A stretch of 31,824 bases of DNA from CAVPDE01 sp964580575 (GTDB lineage: Bacteria > Desulfobacterota > DSM-4660 > Desulfatiglandales > HGW-15), in the NCBI GenBank assembly GCA_964580575.1, contig CAZOLJ010000055.1:1-31824 (forward strand). Direction: 5' to 3'. Below the pieces are notes generated by a model. That model worked only from the letters and a program-made list of their open reading frames with translations, did no database searches and had not been told where the DNA came from. A program made the translations under genes and the position numbers. Below, one piece after another: positions 1-8,639 of this stretch (positions are counted from its first letter, which is position 1; every line of letters begins with the position of its first letter).

Positions 1-28
1 CTAACCTCTTCAGATTCTGAAACAAAAA

Positions 29-67
29 GACAAAAGGGCATCCAAGCCGGAAAGGTGCCCTTTTGTC
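29..67 (-). terminator. Intrinsic terminator of the Mut7-C family gene
   Basis: A perfect 12-bp inverted repeat (29-40 pairing with 56-67) encloses a 15-nt loop. Read on the minus strand it lies directly after the stop codon of the Mut7-C gene (stop at 71) and is followed by a T-rich run (TCTTTTTGTTT). That is the expected form of a Rho-independent terminator for that gene. The plus-strand side also ends in a short T-rich stretch, so it may work in both directions. Confidence 0.75.
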
Positions 68-70
68 CTT

Positions 71-526
71 TTACAGCCCCCATCCCGCCAGCTGCGTCAG
101 CATCCTGTCCCTATGAGTACCAGGCCAGAAAAATCGGCCGCACTCCGGACAAAACCGAATTCCCGACGGATTTTCATGCCAGACAAAGTCCGGCAGGCTC
201 GACCTCGCAGACTCAGGGTCTGCTTCCATGAGCGGCACATTGCAGAGCAGGCATCTTGTGAAGAATTCCGATCGATCGAGTTTGAGGCAGCCAAGATTCC
301 GCAGCTCCTTGAGCTGCTCACCCACATGGTCTGATCGAATCAGGATCACTCCGGGATGATGCGCCTGAGCTTCCGTGCGACGGGACAACAGCCTTCTCCC
401 TTGAGCCGTGAAGCGGAAGAGGTCTTCTTCCCGATACGATCGCTGATAAAGAACATCATAGCCGATCATCCTCAGCCACTTGGCGAGTTTCCCTAACATT
501 GGTTCTGCCACGAATCGATCTTCCAT
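71..526 (-). CDS. Mut7-C family (PIN-like RNase fold plus zinc ribbon) protein
   Basis: The 151-residue protein matches the Mut7-C pattern. It has an N-terminal LGKLAKWLRMIGYD motif (residues ~11-25), a middle PIN-like half, and a C-terminal zinc ribbon with Cys pairs RCLLC (~91-95) and FCPECG (~125-130), followed by the family-typical FWPGTHRDRM. The family is predicted to be an RNA-processing nuclease, but no function is firmly established. Two positions that are usually acidic in the family look changed: the Asp before the first motif is Glu (VAEPMLG), and the usual TRD motif reads SRRT. Catalysis may therefore be weakened or lost; this rests on memory of the family consensus. It is a single gene, divergent from murA, with its own terminator. 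Confidence 0.85.
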   Translation of the reverse strand: MEDRFVAEPMLGKLAKWLRMIGYDVLYQRSYREEDLFRFTAQGRRLLSRRTEAQAHHPGVILIRSDHVGEQLKELRNLGCLKLDRSEFFTRCLLCNVPLMEADPESARSSLPDFVWHENPSGIRFCPECGRFFWPGTHRDRMLTQLAGWGL

Positions 527-548
527 GGGGCGACGGGGTCCAAATCCG

Positions 549-577
549 TTGACCGGCGACTGGGGTTATTATAGATT
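549..577 (+). promoter_or_regulatory. Probable sigma70 promoter for murA
   Basis: TTGACC (549-554) and TAGATT (572-577) are separated by 17 nt, about 50 nt upstream of the murA start. The -35 matches 5 of 6 and the -10 matches 4 of 6. It lies in the 101-nt gap between the divergent Mut7-C and murA genes. Confidence 0.5.
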
Positions 578-627
578 ACCTGAGCGCAAAGGCGAAATCA
601 TTCTTTTCCATTGTGGAAGCGTAATCC

Positions 628-1887
628 ATGGACCGAATTCTCATCGAGGGAGGATACCCTCTCCAGGGCAGCGTCAAAGTGAGCGGGGCAAAGAATGCCG
701 CACTCCCGGTCATCGCCGCCTGCCTTCTCACAGGAGGATGGCACCGCCTGAAGCGCATCCCTAACCTCAGGGACGTCCAGACCATCAAACTGATCATGTC
801 CAGGATGGGTGTAGTTTTCCGTGAGGAAAATGGAGTTGTGGCGGTGAACTCTGAGAACCTGGACAAATACATCGCCGCCTACGATCTGGTGAAGACGATG
901 AGAGCCTCGATTCTTTTGTTGGGGCCTCTCCTGGCGAGGTTGGGCAGGGCGCGCATCTCCTTGCCGGGAGGGTGCGCGATCGGAGCCAGGCCGGTCGATC
1001 TTCATCTCAAAGCTCTCGGCGCCATGGGCGTGCAGATGTTCCTGAAAAAAGGGTACATCAACGCCGAGGTCCAGCAGCTTAAAGGAGCGGAAGTCTTTTT
1101 CGACATCCCCACGGTCACGGGCACAGAGAACATCATGATGGCTGCAGTCAGGGCGCGAGGTCAAACGGTGCTCCGAAATGCAGCCAAGGAACCGGAAGTG
1201 AAGGATCTCGCGGACATGCTGAGAAGCATGGGCGCGGACATCGAAGGGGACGGCACCGACACGATTGTGATCCGGGGGCGGGAGGAATTGGCTCCTGTGC
1301 AGGAGCACGAGATCATCCCCGACAGGGTTGAATCCGGAACCTTCATGATTGCAGCGGCCATGACCCGGGGGGAAGTTTACATTGAAGGATGCCGGCCGGA
1401 CCACGTGGCCGCGATCATGGAGAAACTGCAATCCGTTGGCGCGGAAATCACCTCGACGGAAAGAGGGGTTCATGTCAAGGGACCAGACGCCGTTCAAAGC
1501 GTGGACATCGAAACCAGGCCGTTCCCCGGTTTTCCCACCGATCTCCAGGCCCAGTTCATGTCCCTCATGTGCATCGCAAAAGGGTCAAGCATTATCCGGG
1601 AAACCATCTTTGAAAACCGGTTTATTCATGTGAGCGAACTCAAACGCCTGGGCGCGGACATCGCGATCCATGGGAATCAGGCCCTGGTTCGAGGCAAAGA
1701 ACGTCTCCTGGCCGCGCCGGTGATGGCGACGGATCTCAGGGCCAGTGCCTCTCTGATTCTTGCAGGACTCGTGGCTCAAGAGGGCACCACGGAGGTGAAC
1801 AGGATCTATCATTTGGACAGGGGATATGAGGCCCTGGAGAAGAAGTTCCAATCCTTGGGCGCCAAAATATGGCGGGAAAAAGCCTAA
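628..1887 (+). CDS. murA: UDP-N-acetylglucosamine 1-carboxyvinyltransferase MurA
   Basis: MurA catalyses the first committed cytoplasmic step of peptidoglycan synthesis, transferring enolpyruvate from PEP to UDP-GlcNAc; it is the fosfomycin target. The 419-residue length is the usual one. The N-terminus has the conserved SGAKNAALPVIAA substrate loop (Lys and Asn of the KN pair at ~22-23). The catalytic loop GGCAIGARPVDLH places the PEP-attacking Cys at residue ~116, so this is the fosfomycin-sensitive Cys type rather than the Asp variant. FPTDLQAQFM and RPDHVAAI are also typical. The ATG is preceded by GGAAG about 8 nt upstream. comEC follows after only 6 nt, so the two are probably cotranscribed. 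Confidence 0.97.
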   Translation: MDRILIEGGYPLQGSVKVSGAKNAALPVIAACLLTGGWHRLKRIPNLRDVQTIKLIMSRMGVVFREENGVVAVNSENLDKYIAAYDLVKTMRASILLLGPLLARLGRARISLPGGCAIGARPVDLHLKALGAMGVQMFLKKGYINAEVQQLKGAEVFFDIPTVTGTENIMMAAVRARGQTVLRNAAKEPEVKDLADMLRSMGADIEGDGTDTIVIRGREELAPVQEHEIIPDRVESGTFMIAAAMTRGEVYIEGCRPDHVAAIMEKLQSVGAEITSTERGVHVKGPDAVQSVDIETRPFPGFPTDLQAQFMSLMCIAKGSSIIRETIFENRFIHVSELKRLGADIAIHGNQALVRGKERLLAAPVMATDLRASASLILAGLVAQEGTTEVNRIYHLDRGYEALEKKFQSLGAKIWREKA

Positions 1888-1893
1888 CCTAAC

Positions 1894-4302
1894 ATGCCTC
1901 TCCGTCCCCTCGTTCCATTACTGTTTGCGTTCATGGCGGGTCTGCTCGTCAGCTTTTTCAGCCTGCCCGCTGACTCCGCCTTCAGAATCGTCCCCGCCGT
2001 TTCCTTCGTTGTCCTTTTGATCCTGGGTCTGTTGGTTCAGGGCAAGAGGAAGTACCCTCTTCATCTTTTCCTGTTTTTCTTTGCCGGCTCCCTTCTCGAT
2101 CTGAGCAACCGTCAGGGTTCGGAACTGGGCGCTCTCGCTGAGAGGCAAGAGCGCGTCACCATCGAAGGCACGGTCGTCGAACCTCCGGTCATCAGAGAGG
2201 AGACGGTGACGACCGTTGTCAGGGTCGACCGGCTTCATGGGATGGAGAGGGGAATGGCGGCCGGAGAGAGAATCCGGGTCAGCATTTACAAACCGGATTC
2301 CGCCTTTGCTCCGGGAGACAGGATCCTTTTTCCGGCAAAACTCAGAGCGTTCCGCAATTTCAACAACCCGGGGCGCTATGACTATGCCCTGGCCATGCAA
2401 ATCAGAGGCCTTTCCTGCTCCGCTTCAGTGACGGAAGGCCGGAGGATCGTTCGTCTCGGTAAAGGGGATCTCGGTTTCCCCTTTGAGATGCTGGAGAGAG
2501 CGCGCAAGCCGATTCGAGCGTTTTTTGCCGAACGCCTCTCTCCCCGAAACCAGGCCCTTTTTCAGGCGCTGATCCTCGGTGAACAGGAGAGCATCCGGCC
2601 CGACGTTCGGCAATCCTTTACCGTCACGGGGCTGGGACATGTTCTCTCCGTTTCGGGGCTTCATGTGGCGTTGGTGGCCTGGTTTGCTTTCGCCTTGATC
2701 AAGAGGGCTCTTTCCCTGTCTTACGAGTTGGCTCTTCGAACAGACCTACGAAAAGCCGCCGCGCTTTTCACTTGCATCCCTGTGGTGGCTTACACTTGCC
2801 TCGCCGGGTTCCAAGTGCCCAGCCAGCGGTCCATGATGATGATTCTCGCCTTTCTGTTTTCCATGATCCTGGGCAGAGAAAAAGACGTGTGGTCAACCCT
2901 TGCTTTCGCCGCTCTCGTCGTTCTTGCCGTGGATCCCCATTCGATTTTCACTATTCCCTTTCAACTCTCTTTTCTTGCAGTCGTGGGAATTCTATGGCTG
3001 GCGCCGGGAATCTTTTCGCTGATTTCCTTCCAGGCCTACGAACTGAGGAAGGGACTCCTGTACCGCGGCTATCTCTATTTCTGCGGCCTCGCCTCAGTGA
3101 CCCTATCGGCGATGTTCTTTCTTCTTCCGGTGACCTCCTACTATTTTCACCGGGTTTCTCTGGTGAGCCCCCTGGCCAACATGACGGCGCTGCCCATTAT
3201 GGGAATTTGCATCCTGCCCCTAGGGCTCCTGGCCTCTGCCTGCTTGCCTTTGTCCCAGGGTCTGGCCGAGTTCGTCCTGGCGGTTGCAGCATGGGGACTG
3301 GACCGGATGATGGACTATGTAGACTACTGGAGCGGTTTTTCCTGGACAGAGGCCCAGGTGATCAGGCCAAACTTCATGGAAATCCTTCTCTTCTACGCGT
3401 TCTTCTTTTGCCTTTTCTCTCTGAGACGCCTGAAATGGGCTAGGGGCGGTGTCTTATTCCTATTGCTTGTTCTGGCAGGAGACATGGCTTACTGGACCTA
3501 CAGGACGCACTTCAATCCTTCCTTGAAGGTGACTTACCTCGACGTGGGGCAAGGAAATGCAGCTCTGATCGAGTTTCCAGGCTCCGAGAGGATGCTGATC
3601 GATGGAGGTGGTTTTTCGGGGAGCGATTTCGACACAGGGGAAATGGTGGTGGCTCCTTTCCTCCTCCGATCCAAGATTCTCCGAATCGACACGCTTGTGA
3701 TGACTCACCCCGAGGCGGACCACATGAACGGGCTTCTTCATATTGCAGAGCATTTTAGGCCAAGGGAGTTCTGGTATAATGGCGAAAAAGGGGACTCCCC
3801 TTCTTTCAGGGAACTCATGGCTCTCTTAGAGGTCAAGGGAATCAGAAGAAGGACTCCTGCAGAGTTAAAGGAGGGAAGAGAGATCTCCGGAGCGCTTGTC
3901 GAGATCCTTCATCCCACCGAAGGTCCCTTGTCGAGGAAGCCCAACGACAACTCCCTTGTCATGAGGGTGTCCTCTGAAGGAACCGCTTTTCTTTTCCCAG
4001 GGGACCTGGAGGCCGCGGGGGAGCAACTCCTTGTTTCCAGGTTCGGCTCCAAACTGAAAAGCGATGTTCTCCTTGCCCCTCATCACGGAAGCAGAAGCTC
4101 CAGTTCCAGGGCCTTTCTCGAAGCGGTGACTCCCAAAGCGTGCATTATCTCCGCCGGTCAAGGGAACCCCTTCGGATTTCCCAGTCAGGAGATTCTCGGA
4201 AGGCTTAAAGCTCAGGGGTGCAGGACCTTGAGGGTGGATGAAGTCGGTGCCATTGAAGTCTCCACTGCGCAAGGAGGATTCCAAATCAAGACCTTCCGGT
4301 AG
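1894..4302 (+). CDS. comEC: ComEC/Rec2 family DNA-uptake channel protein
   Basis: This 802-residue polytopic inner-membrane protein has the full ComEC architecture: N-terminal hydrophobic segments with a DUF4131/OB-like region (~1-190), a central Competence domain of many membrane helices (~215-500, beginning near GLGHVLSVSGLHVALVAW), and a C-terminal metallo-beta-lactamase-like domain (~535-795). The last shows YLDVGQGNAALIE, LIDGGG, THPEADHMNG, FPGDLEAAG and APHHGSRSS. In competent bacteria ComEC carries single-stranded DNA into the cytoplasm and the C-terminal domain is proposed to degrade the second strand. No other competence gene lies nearby, apart from an orphan PilB-type ATPase about 6 kb downstream. 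Start at ATG 1894, 6 nt after murA, without a strong ribosome-binding site, which suggests translational coupling. Confidence 0.95.
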   Translation: MPLRPLVPLLFAFMAGLLVSFFSLPADSAFRIVPAVSFVVLLILGLLVQGKRKYPLHLFLFFFAGSLLDLSNRQGSELGALAERQERVTIEGTVVEPPVIREETVTTVVRVDRLHGMERGMAAGERIRVSIYKPDSAFAPGDRILFPAKLRAFRNFNNPGRYDYALAMQIRGLSCSASVTEGRRIVRLGKGDLGFPFEMLERARKPIRAFFAERLSPRNQALFQALILGEQESIRPDVRQSFTVTGLGHVLSVSGLHVALVAWFAFALIKRALSLSYELALRTDLRKAAALFTCIPVVAYTCLAGFQVPSQRSMMMILAFLFSMILGREKDVWSTLAFAALVVLAVDPHSIFTIPFQLSFLAVVGILWLAPGIFSLISFQAYELRKGLLYRGYLYFCGLASVTLSAMFFLLPVTSYYFHRVSLVSPLANMTALPIMGICILPLGLLASACLPLSQGLAEFVLAVAAWGLDRMMDYVDYWSGFSWTEAQVIRPNFMEILLFYAFFFCLFSLRRLKWARGGVLFLLLVLAGDMAYWTYRTHFNPSLKVTYLDVGQGNAALIEFPGSERMLIDGGGFSGSDFDTGEMVVAPFLLRSKILRIDTLVMTHPEADHMNGLLHIAEHFRPREFWYNGEKGDSPSFRELMALLEVKGIRRRTPAELKEGREISGALVEILHPTEGPLSRKPNDNSLVMRVSSEGTAFLFPGDLEAAGEQLLVSRFGSKLKSDVLLAPHHGSRSSSSRAFLEAVTPKACIISAGQGNPFGFPSQEILGRLKAQGCRTLRVDEVGAIEVSTAQGGFQIKTFR

Positions 4303-4391
4303 AGTTCCCGCTCCAGTTGCAATGAGTGTGAAAAAGGATTAGGTTTCTACCACGGAAATTGGCGAGTTTTAGAGACAGGCCGGGAAGGGGG

Positions 4392-4889
4392 ATGATCAAA
4401 TTGAAGAAAAGCGCGGTTTTTGTTTCCCTGATTTCTTTGTTTCTTATTGTTGCCGGATGCGGAAGTTATGGGAAATTAAGGCTTCAGTCGGGGCCTGGGG
4501 AAACCATGACAACCCAGGATTTGAAGGAAAACTGGCAAAAATACATTATTCTTGCAACGGGCGTGGAACTGAATGTCCCTTCGGCGATTATTTTTGACCG
4601 CAAGGATGACCATCGGGAAACCATAGGGGAGAGATGGTGGGAACTGAAAGATTACAAGGCGGTTTCGGAGACGGTCGACTGGATTGAAGCTCAAGAACCA
4701 GTGGGAGGTTACTATCCGAGGCTCTGGAAAATCCTCGGTCCTGACGAACATCTCTATGGGTACATTTTTACGGCATGGGATCACGCGGTCATGTTCGTGG
4801 GGGAGGACAAGACCATGAGGGTCATGGATCTTCCAGTGCCTCCGTTTCTTGCTGTGAGCGGGCCGGACGTGAGAGACACAGCCAAATAG
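4392..4889 (+). CDS. Small lipoprotein of unknown function
   Basis: From ATG 4392 the 165-residue protein starts with a basic Lys-rich n-region, a hydrophobic core and a lipobox ending LIVAGC (Cys at ~23), so it should be exported and lipidated. The reading frame is open back to a TTG at 4359, but only the ATG places the signal peptide at the N-terminus and it has a GGAAGGGGG tract just upstream. The mature part is Trp- and Tyr-rich (RWWELKDYK, YYPRLWKILGPDEHLYGY) and ends in a short hydrophobic, Pro-rich tail. I do not recognise the family. It lies 89 nt after comEC and 20 nt before the metallo-hydrolase gene, so it may share their transcript. Confidence 0.8.
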   Translation: MIKLKKSAVFVSLISLFLIVAGCGSYGKLRLQSGPGETMTTQDLKENWQKYIILATGVELNVPSAIIFDRKDDHRETIGERWWELKDYKAVSETVDWIEAQEPVGGYYPRLWKILGPDEHLYGYIFTAWDHAVMFVGEDKTMRVMDLPVPPFLAVSGPDVRDTAK

Positions 4890-4909
4890 AGCCGGATAGT
4901 GTAAGCCGG

Positions 4910-5596
4910 GTGAATCGATTGCTAAAGAGAAGAGCTCAGAAGGTAACGGAAGATGTTTATCAGGTGGGAGGGGGCAATCTCACGGCCCCTGAAGATGCGG
5001 CGATCTATCTTGTTCGTTGTGAGGACCGAGCCGCGCTGGTGGATGCCGGGTGCGGATATTCACATATCCAGCTCTTCCAAAACATCGAAGCCTGCGGAGT
5101 CCCCTTGGATCGCATCGAGTACCTTCTGATCACCCACTGTCACTTTGATCACACAGGCGGCGCCCAGTCGGTGAGAGACAGGACCGGGTGCAAGATCGTG
5201 GCCCACGAGAGGGAAGCAAGATTCTTGGAAGAGGGCGATCAGAGGGTCACGGCGGCCAAGTGGTACGGTGCCTTTCTAGAGCCCTTCCAGGTAGACGTGA
5301 AACTCAAAGGGGATCGCCAGGACCTTTGGATCGGGGAGAAAAGGATAGAAGCCCTTCATGTGCCGGGCCACTCTCCCGGGTCGCTGGTTTATGTCACGGA
5401 ATCAGAGGGCTTGAAGATCCTTTTTGGGCAGGATGTCCACGGACCTCTCGACGCCAGTCTCCTTTCCAATCGAGAGGACTACCGACACTCCTTGAAGCTT
5501 CTTCTTTCTCTTCAGGCGGATGTCCTATGCGAGGGGCACTATGGGGTGATGAAGGGAAAAGAAGAGGTGGCCGATTTCATAGAATCTTTCCTTTAA
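4910..5596 (+). CDS. Metallo-beta-lactamase-fold hydrolase
   Basis: The protein (~228 residues from GTG 4910) carries the full MBL metal-binding set: THCHFDHTGG (HxHxDH), the PGHSPGS loop with the third His, FGQDVHGP with the bridging Asp, and a late CEGHYG His. This is the glyoxalase-II-like branch of the superfamily, which usually hydrolyses thioesters or related small substrates; the substrate cannot be told. The frame is open to 4775, but that region overlaps the lipoprotein gene and is low-complexity out-of-frame sequence. The family-like N-terminus begins near VTEDVYQVGGGN. GTG 4910 or TTG 4919 are therefore the likely starts, neither with a strong ribosome-binding site. It is convergent with the nucleotidyltransferase gene, 22 nt away. 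Confidence 0.88.
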   Translation: MNRLLKRRAQKVTEDVYQVGGGNLTAPEDAAIYLVRCEDRAALVDAGCGYSHIQLFQNIEACGVPLDRIEYLLITHCHFDHTGGAQSVRDRTGCKIVAHEREARFLEEGDQRVTAAKWYGAFLEPFQVDVKLKGDRQDLWIGEKRIEALHVPGHSPGSLVYVTESEGLKILFGQDVHGPLDASLLSNREDYRHSLKLLLSLQADVLCEGHYGVMKGKEEVADFIESFL

Positions 5597-5618
5597 AACC
5601 GTAGTCCCCTTCCTGCTC

Positions 5619-6251
5619 TTATTCCAGGGCCTTCTTGAATTTCAGATAGTCCTCATAAGTGTCTATGTCCGCGTCATCATAGTCCCCGCCAGGCTCCACG
5701 AGGCAAACCTGGTCTTCATGGCGTGTGAAGAGATCCCTGGCCCCTTGATCCCCTGTCAGCTGGTGAAGGGCGGGGAAAAAGGGTCGGCCGATGATGACCG
5801 GATGGGATCGCTTGCCCCGCACGCTCAGCGCGCCGAGGGGGAGTCCGGACTTCAGATAGCCTGTCAGAAGACGATTGATGACCACTGAAGTGATGTAAGG
5901 CATATCTCCTAGGAGAATCATGACATGATCAAATTCGTTCTCCACGTGAGACAAGCCTGTGAGGATCGAAGAACTGATGCCCCGCTGGTAGCTGCTGTTT
6001 TCAACAATCTTCAATCGTGAGGAATCCCTGCCCAATCGAATCTTTCTCCTGATCTCTTCGGCCATAAACCCAAGAACAAGGACCACCCGATCCAGCTTGG
6101 AATAAAGGCTCTGGGTCAGAACTCTCTCGAGAAGAAGGGCATCGCCAGCAGGGAGGATCTGCTTTGGGGTCCCCATCCGGGTGGAGGCTCCCGCAGCGAG
6201 AAGAAGACCCGCAACAGGCTCAGCCTTTTTTCCCTTCCTGGTGTCCGGCAT
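5619..6251 (-). CDS. MobA-like NTP transferase (molybdenum-cofactor cytidylyltransferase family)
   Basis: This 210-residue nucleotidyltransferase has the N-terminal signature LLLAAGASTRMGTPKQILP (~17-35), in which the LxxGxxxRMGxxK pattern binds the nucleotide phosphates. ILLGDMPYI (~130) supplies the metal-binding Asp, and PVIIGRPFFPAL is typical of the MocA/MobA-like branch that attaches CMP or GMP to molybdopterin. The exact nucleotide and acceptor are not determinable here. It starts inside the 3' end of iorB (32-nt overlap), so it is the last gene of the ior operon and probably translationally coupled. The tie to ior is unexpected: IorAB is an iron-sulfur/thiamine enzyme without molybdenum. 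No other cofactor or molybdoenzyme gene is in the window. Confidence 0.82.
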   Translation of the reverse strand: MPDTRKGKKAEPVAGLLLAAGASTRMGTPKQILPAGDALLLERVLTQSLYSKLDRVVLVLGFMAEEIRRKIRLGRDSSRLKIVENSSYQRGISSSILTGLSHVENEFDHVMILLGDMPYITSVVINRLLTGYLKSGLPLGALSVRGKRSHPVIIGRPFFPALHQLTGDQGARDLFTRHEDQVCLVEPGGDYDDADIDTYEDYLKFKKALE

Positions 6252-6780
6252 CGTAGATGGAGAGATTCATGTCCCTGAAGCGATCAGGGCTGATTTTTCC
6301 GATGGTCTGTCTCATCGTCTCGTAGTCGAAAGGGTCGTCCTCAAAGGCAGAGAAAAAACCCAGGAGAGCTAGATTGGAGGACATGGGTGCTCCAAGGTCC
6401 AGAGCGATCCGGCCCGCGGGAACAGAGCGGGGGATGATTTCTTTTTTGGCCAGGAAGCTCCGCACGTCCTCCCTTGGGAAAAGAGGGGAGGCGGTGTTCA
6501 CGTAAAGGCGACCTCCTCGGGCAAGGAAAGGGAGGTTTCGATACCCTTCGTTCTCTTCGAGGGCGAGCAGAAGGGGCGCCTCATGGGTTCTCACCAGGGA
6601 TCCCTGCACGTTTCCAAGCCTGAGGTGAGAGACCACGGAACCTCCGCGTTGTGCCATGCCGTGCGTTTCGGCTCCCATCACGTTGTAGCCTTTGTCCAGG
6701 GCCAACTGGGCAAGCACTTTAGTCATGAAGAGAATTCCCTGACCTCCCAACCCGCAAAGCACCACATTGATCGTATTCAT
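6220..6780 (-). CDS. iorB: Indolepyruvate:ferredoxin oxidoreductase, beta subunit
   Basis: IorB is the gamma-domain subunit of the 2-oxoacid:ferredoxin oxidoreductase that oxidatively decarboxylates arylpyruvates to aryl-acetyl-CoA and reduces ferredoxin. The 186-residue product from ATG 6780 begins MNTINVVLCGLGGQGILF, whose GLGGQG loop is the family signature, followed by AETHGMAQRGGSVVSHLR, also diagnostic. The frame is open 39 codons further upstream, but that part lies inside iorA. ATG 6780 has GGAGG four bases upstream and overlaps the iorA stop as ATGA, the classic coupled arrangement. Confidence 0.94.
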   Translation of the reverse strand: MNTINVVLCGLGGQGILFMTKVLAQLALDKGYNVMGAETHGMAQRGGSVVSHLRLGNVQGSLVRTHEAPLLLALEENEGYRNLPFLARGGRLYVNTASPLFPREDVRSFLAKKEIIPRSVPAGRIALDLGAPMSSNLALLGFFSAFEDDPFDYETMRQTIGKISPDRFRDMNLSIYDAGHQEGKKG

Positions 6781-8639
6781 GCCACCTCCACAATAGCGCC
6801 CTTGGGGCAGATCTGGATGCAAACGCCGCAGGAAGAGCAGAGCAGGGGGTTGATGTTTGTACGGCCGAGTTCCTGGTCGTGATAAAGGGCGGGGCATTCA
6901 AAGCGATCGATGCAGAAGTTGCATTTCGCACAGTCGTCGGTGACCATGACCTTTTTCTTCTCCGGAATCGCCTCAGCCCTGTAAGCGATCAGGCAAGGGT
7001 GCCGGGCAATGATAACGGCAATGCCCCCTTCCGGTTCTTTAATGTACTCCGCCGCCTTTTTCAGGACTTCCGTCATCTTCTTGATGTCGTAGGGATCCAG
7101 GACTTCGATGAAATCGATCCCGCACCCGGCAACAATTCTCTCCAGGGAAATCGCTTTTCCCTCGCTCCCGTCCGCCCTGATTCCCATGGAAGGAGACGGC
7201 TGCATCCCGGTCATGGCCGTGGTCAGGTTGTCCAGGATCACCAGGATGAACCTGGACCCGTTGTACACGGCGTTGAGAAGACCGGCTGTGCCGGAGTGGT
7301 AGAAGGTGGAATCGCCGATGGTCGCCACAATGGGCTGATCCACTCCATCCTGTGTGAAAGCGTGGTAAAAGCCGGAAGCCATGGTGATGCCCGCCCCCAT
7401 GTCCAGACAGGTGTCCACGACACCCAGGTTCATCCCCAGAGTGTAGCACCCGATGTCGGAGGTGAAGATGGCCTTGGGCCGGGTCTTTCGGATGGCAAAA
7501 AAGGCTGACCGATGGGGGCAACCGGGGCAAAGGGTCGGTTTTCGAACAGGGAGTTGGAGGCCTTTGACCAGTTCCATCGCCTCCGTATCCTTTTCACCCT
7601 CGAAGCCCTGAAGGTTGAGCTCTCTCAGGGTTCGGTCGAGCAATCCGTAAATGACCTGAGGAACCATTTCCCCTTCGAGCGGCACATGCCCAGAAAGCCG
7701 GCCCAAAACCTTGTTCCTGTCTCTTAGGAGATACTCGATGAGCGTGTCTGTTTCCTCGATGACCAGCACCTTGTCGCAGGCTCCCATGAATTCGGAAGCC
7801 AACGCTTCAGGGAAAGGGTATGGGGTTCCGAGTTTGAGAACAGGGAGGTCCGTGCGTTTCTCTTCTTGAAGAATGTCGCGTATCACAGCGTAGGGGACGC
7901 CTCCTGCAATGATGCCCAGAGGATATCTCCTGCCCGGTTCGAGGTTGTGCAAGTTGTACTGGGTGAGGGAGTCAAACCGCTTCCCGATCTCTTTGAGCTT
8001 CCGGTTCAGTTCACCGTGCAGAATGAGACGAAACCGGGGAGTGGCCGCCCACCGCGACGGATCTTTTTCAAAGGCGCTCTTTTTCGGATTGGCGGGGAGA
8101 GCGTCATAGGCGATGTTCTGACGGGCATGGCAGACCCGGATGGCAGGCCTCAGAATCACGGGCACTCTGAATTCCTCCGAAAGCTCCATGGCGAGCCCGA
8201 CCATTTTCCGCGCCTCCTCCGGATTGGAAGGATCCAGGACAGGGACCTTGGCCAATCGGGCCATGAACCGGGTGTCCTGCTCGGTCTGAGAGGAGTGGGG
8301 ACCCGGATCATCGCAGGAGATAATGACCAATCCGCCCACCGTCCCCAGGTAGGCTGCGCTCATGAGAGAATCGGCCGCTACGTTCAGCCCGACCTGCTTC
8401 ATGCAGCAGGCGGCTCTCTTGCCTGTGATCGATGCGGCGAAAGCGTTGTCGAGGGCCACTTTTTCATTGGTGGACCACTCGACATAAGTGTTCAGATTTT
8501 CCGATTTGACCAGGCGAATGACCTCCGGCAGGATTTCCGAGCTCGGGGTGCCAGGATAAGACGTGACGACCTGACAGCCGGCTTCCAGAAGCCCGAGGGC
8601 GATCGCCCCGTTTCCCAAAAGGATCTCTTCTTTTTTCAT
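6777..8639 (-). CDS. iorA: Indolepyruvate:ferredoxin oxidoreductase, alpha subunit
   Basis: This 620-residue catalytic subunit has the standard IorA order. The N-terminal pyrimidine-binding domain contains SYPGTPSSEILPEV (~27-40). The thiamine-pyrophosphate domain contains CPGCPHRSAFFA and the GDSTFYHSGTAGLLNAVYN segment (~440-460). The C-terminal ferredoxin-like domain has two Cys clusters, CAKCNFCIDRFEC (~565-580) and CSSCGVCIQICPKGA (~600-615), for two [4Fe-4S] centres. With IorB it converts indolepyruvate, phenylpyruvate or hydroxyphenylpyruvate plus CoA to the aryl-acetyl-CoA and reduced ferredoxin; in syntrophs it may run in the reductive direction. It overlaps the 93-residue gene upstream and iorB downstream by ATGA junctions. 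The aryl-acetyl-CoA ligase gene often found beside ior is absent. Confidence 0.96.
   Translation of the reverse strand: MKKEEILLGNGAIALGLLEAGCQVVTSYPGTPSSEILPEVIRLVKSENLNTYVEWSTNEKVALDNAFAASITGKRAACCMKQVGLNVAADSLMSAAYLGTVGGLVIISCDDPGPHSSQTEQDTRFMARLAKVPVLDPSNPEEARKMVGLAMELSEEFRVPVILRPAIRVCHARQNIAYDALPANPKKSAFEKDPSRWAATPRFRLILHGELNRKLKEIGKRFDSLTQYNLHNLEPGRRYPLGIIAGGVPYAVIRDILQEEKRTDLPVLKLGTPYPFPEALASEFMGACDKVLVIEETDTLIEYLLRDRNKVLGRLSGHVPLEGEMVPQVIYGLLDRTLRELNLQGFEGEKDTEAMELVKGLQLPVRKPTLCPGCPHRSAFFAIRKTRPKAIFTSDIGCYTLGMNLGVVDTCLDMGAGITMASGFYHAFTQDGVDQPIVATIGDSTFYHSGTAGLLNAVYNGSRFILVILDNLTTAMTGMQPSPSMGIRADGSEGKAISLERIVAGCGIDFIEVLDPYDIKKMTEVLKKAAEYIKEPEGGIAVIIARHPCLIAYRAEAIPEKKKVMVTDDCAKCNFCIDRFECPALYHDQELGRTNINPLLCSSCGVCIQICPKGAIVEVA

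Noticed and set aside
598..1497. 299-codon open frame on the minus strand across murA
   Set aside because: It is His/Asp/Arg-rich, antisense to the well-conserved murA, and lacks family motifs; a shadow of GC-biased codon use.
2772..3443. 223-codon frame in another plus-strand phase inside comEC
   Set aside because: Pro/Ser/Arg-rich sequence without domain features, within the clear Competence domain of ComEC.
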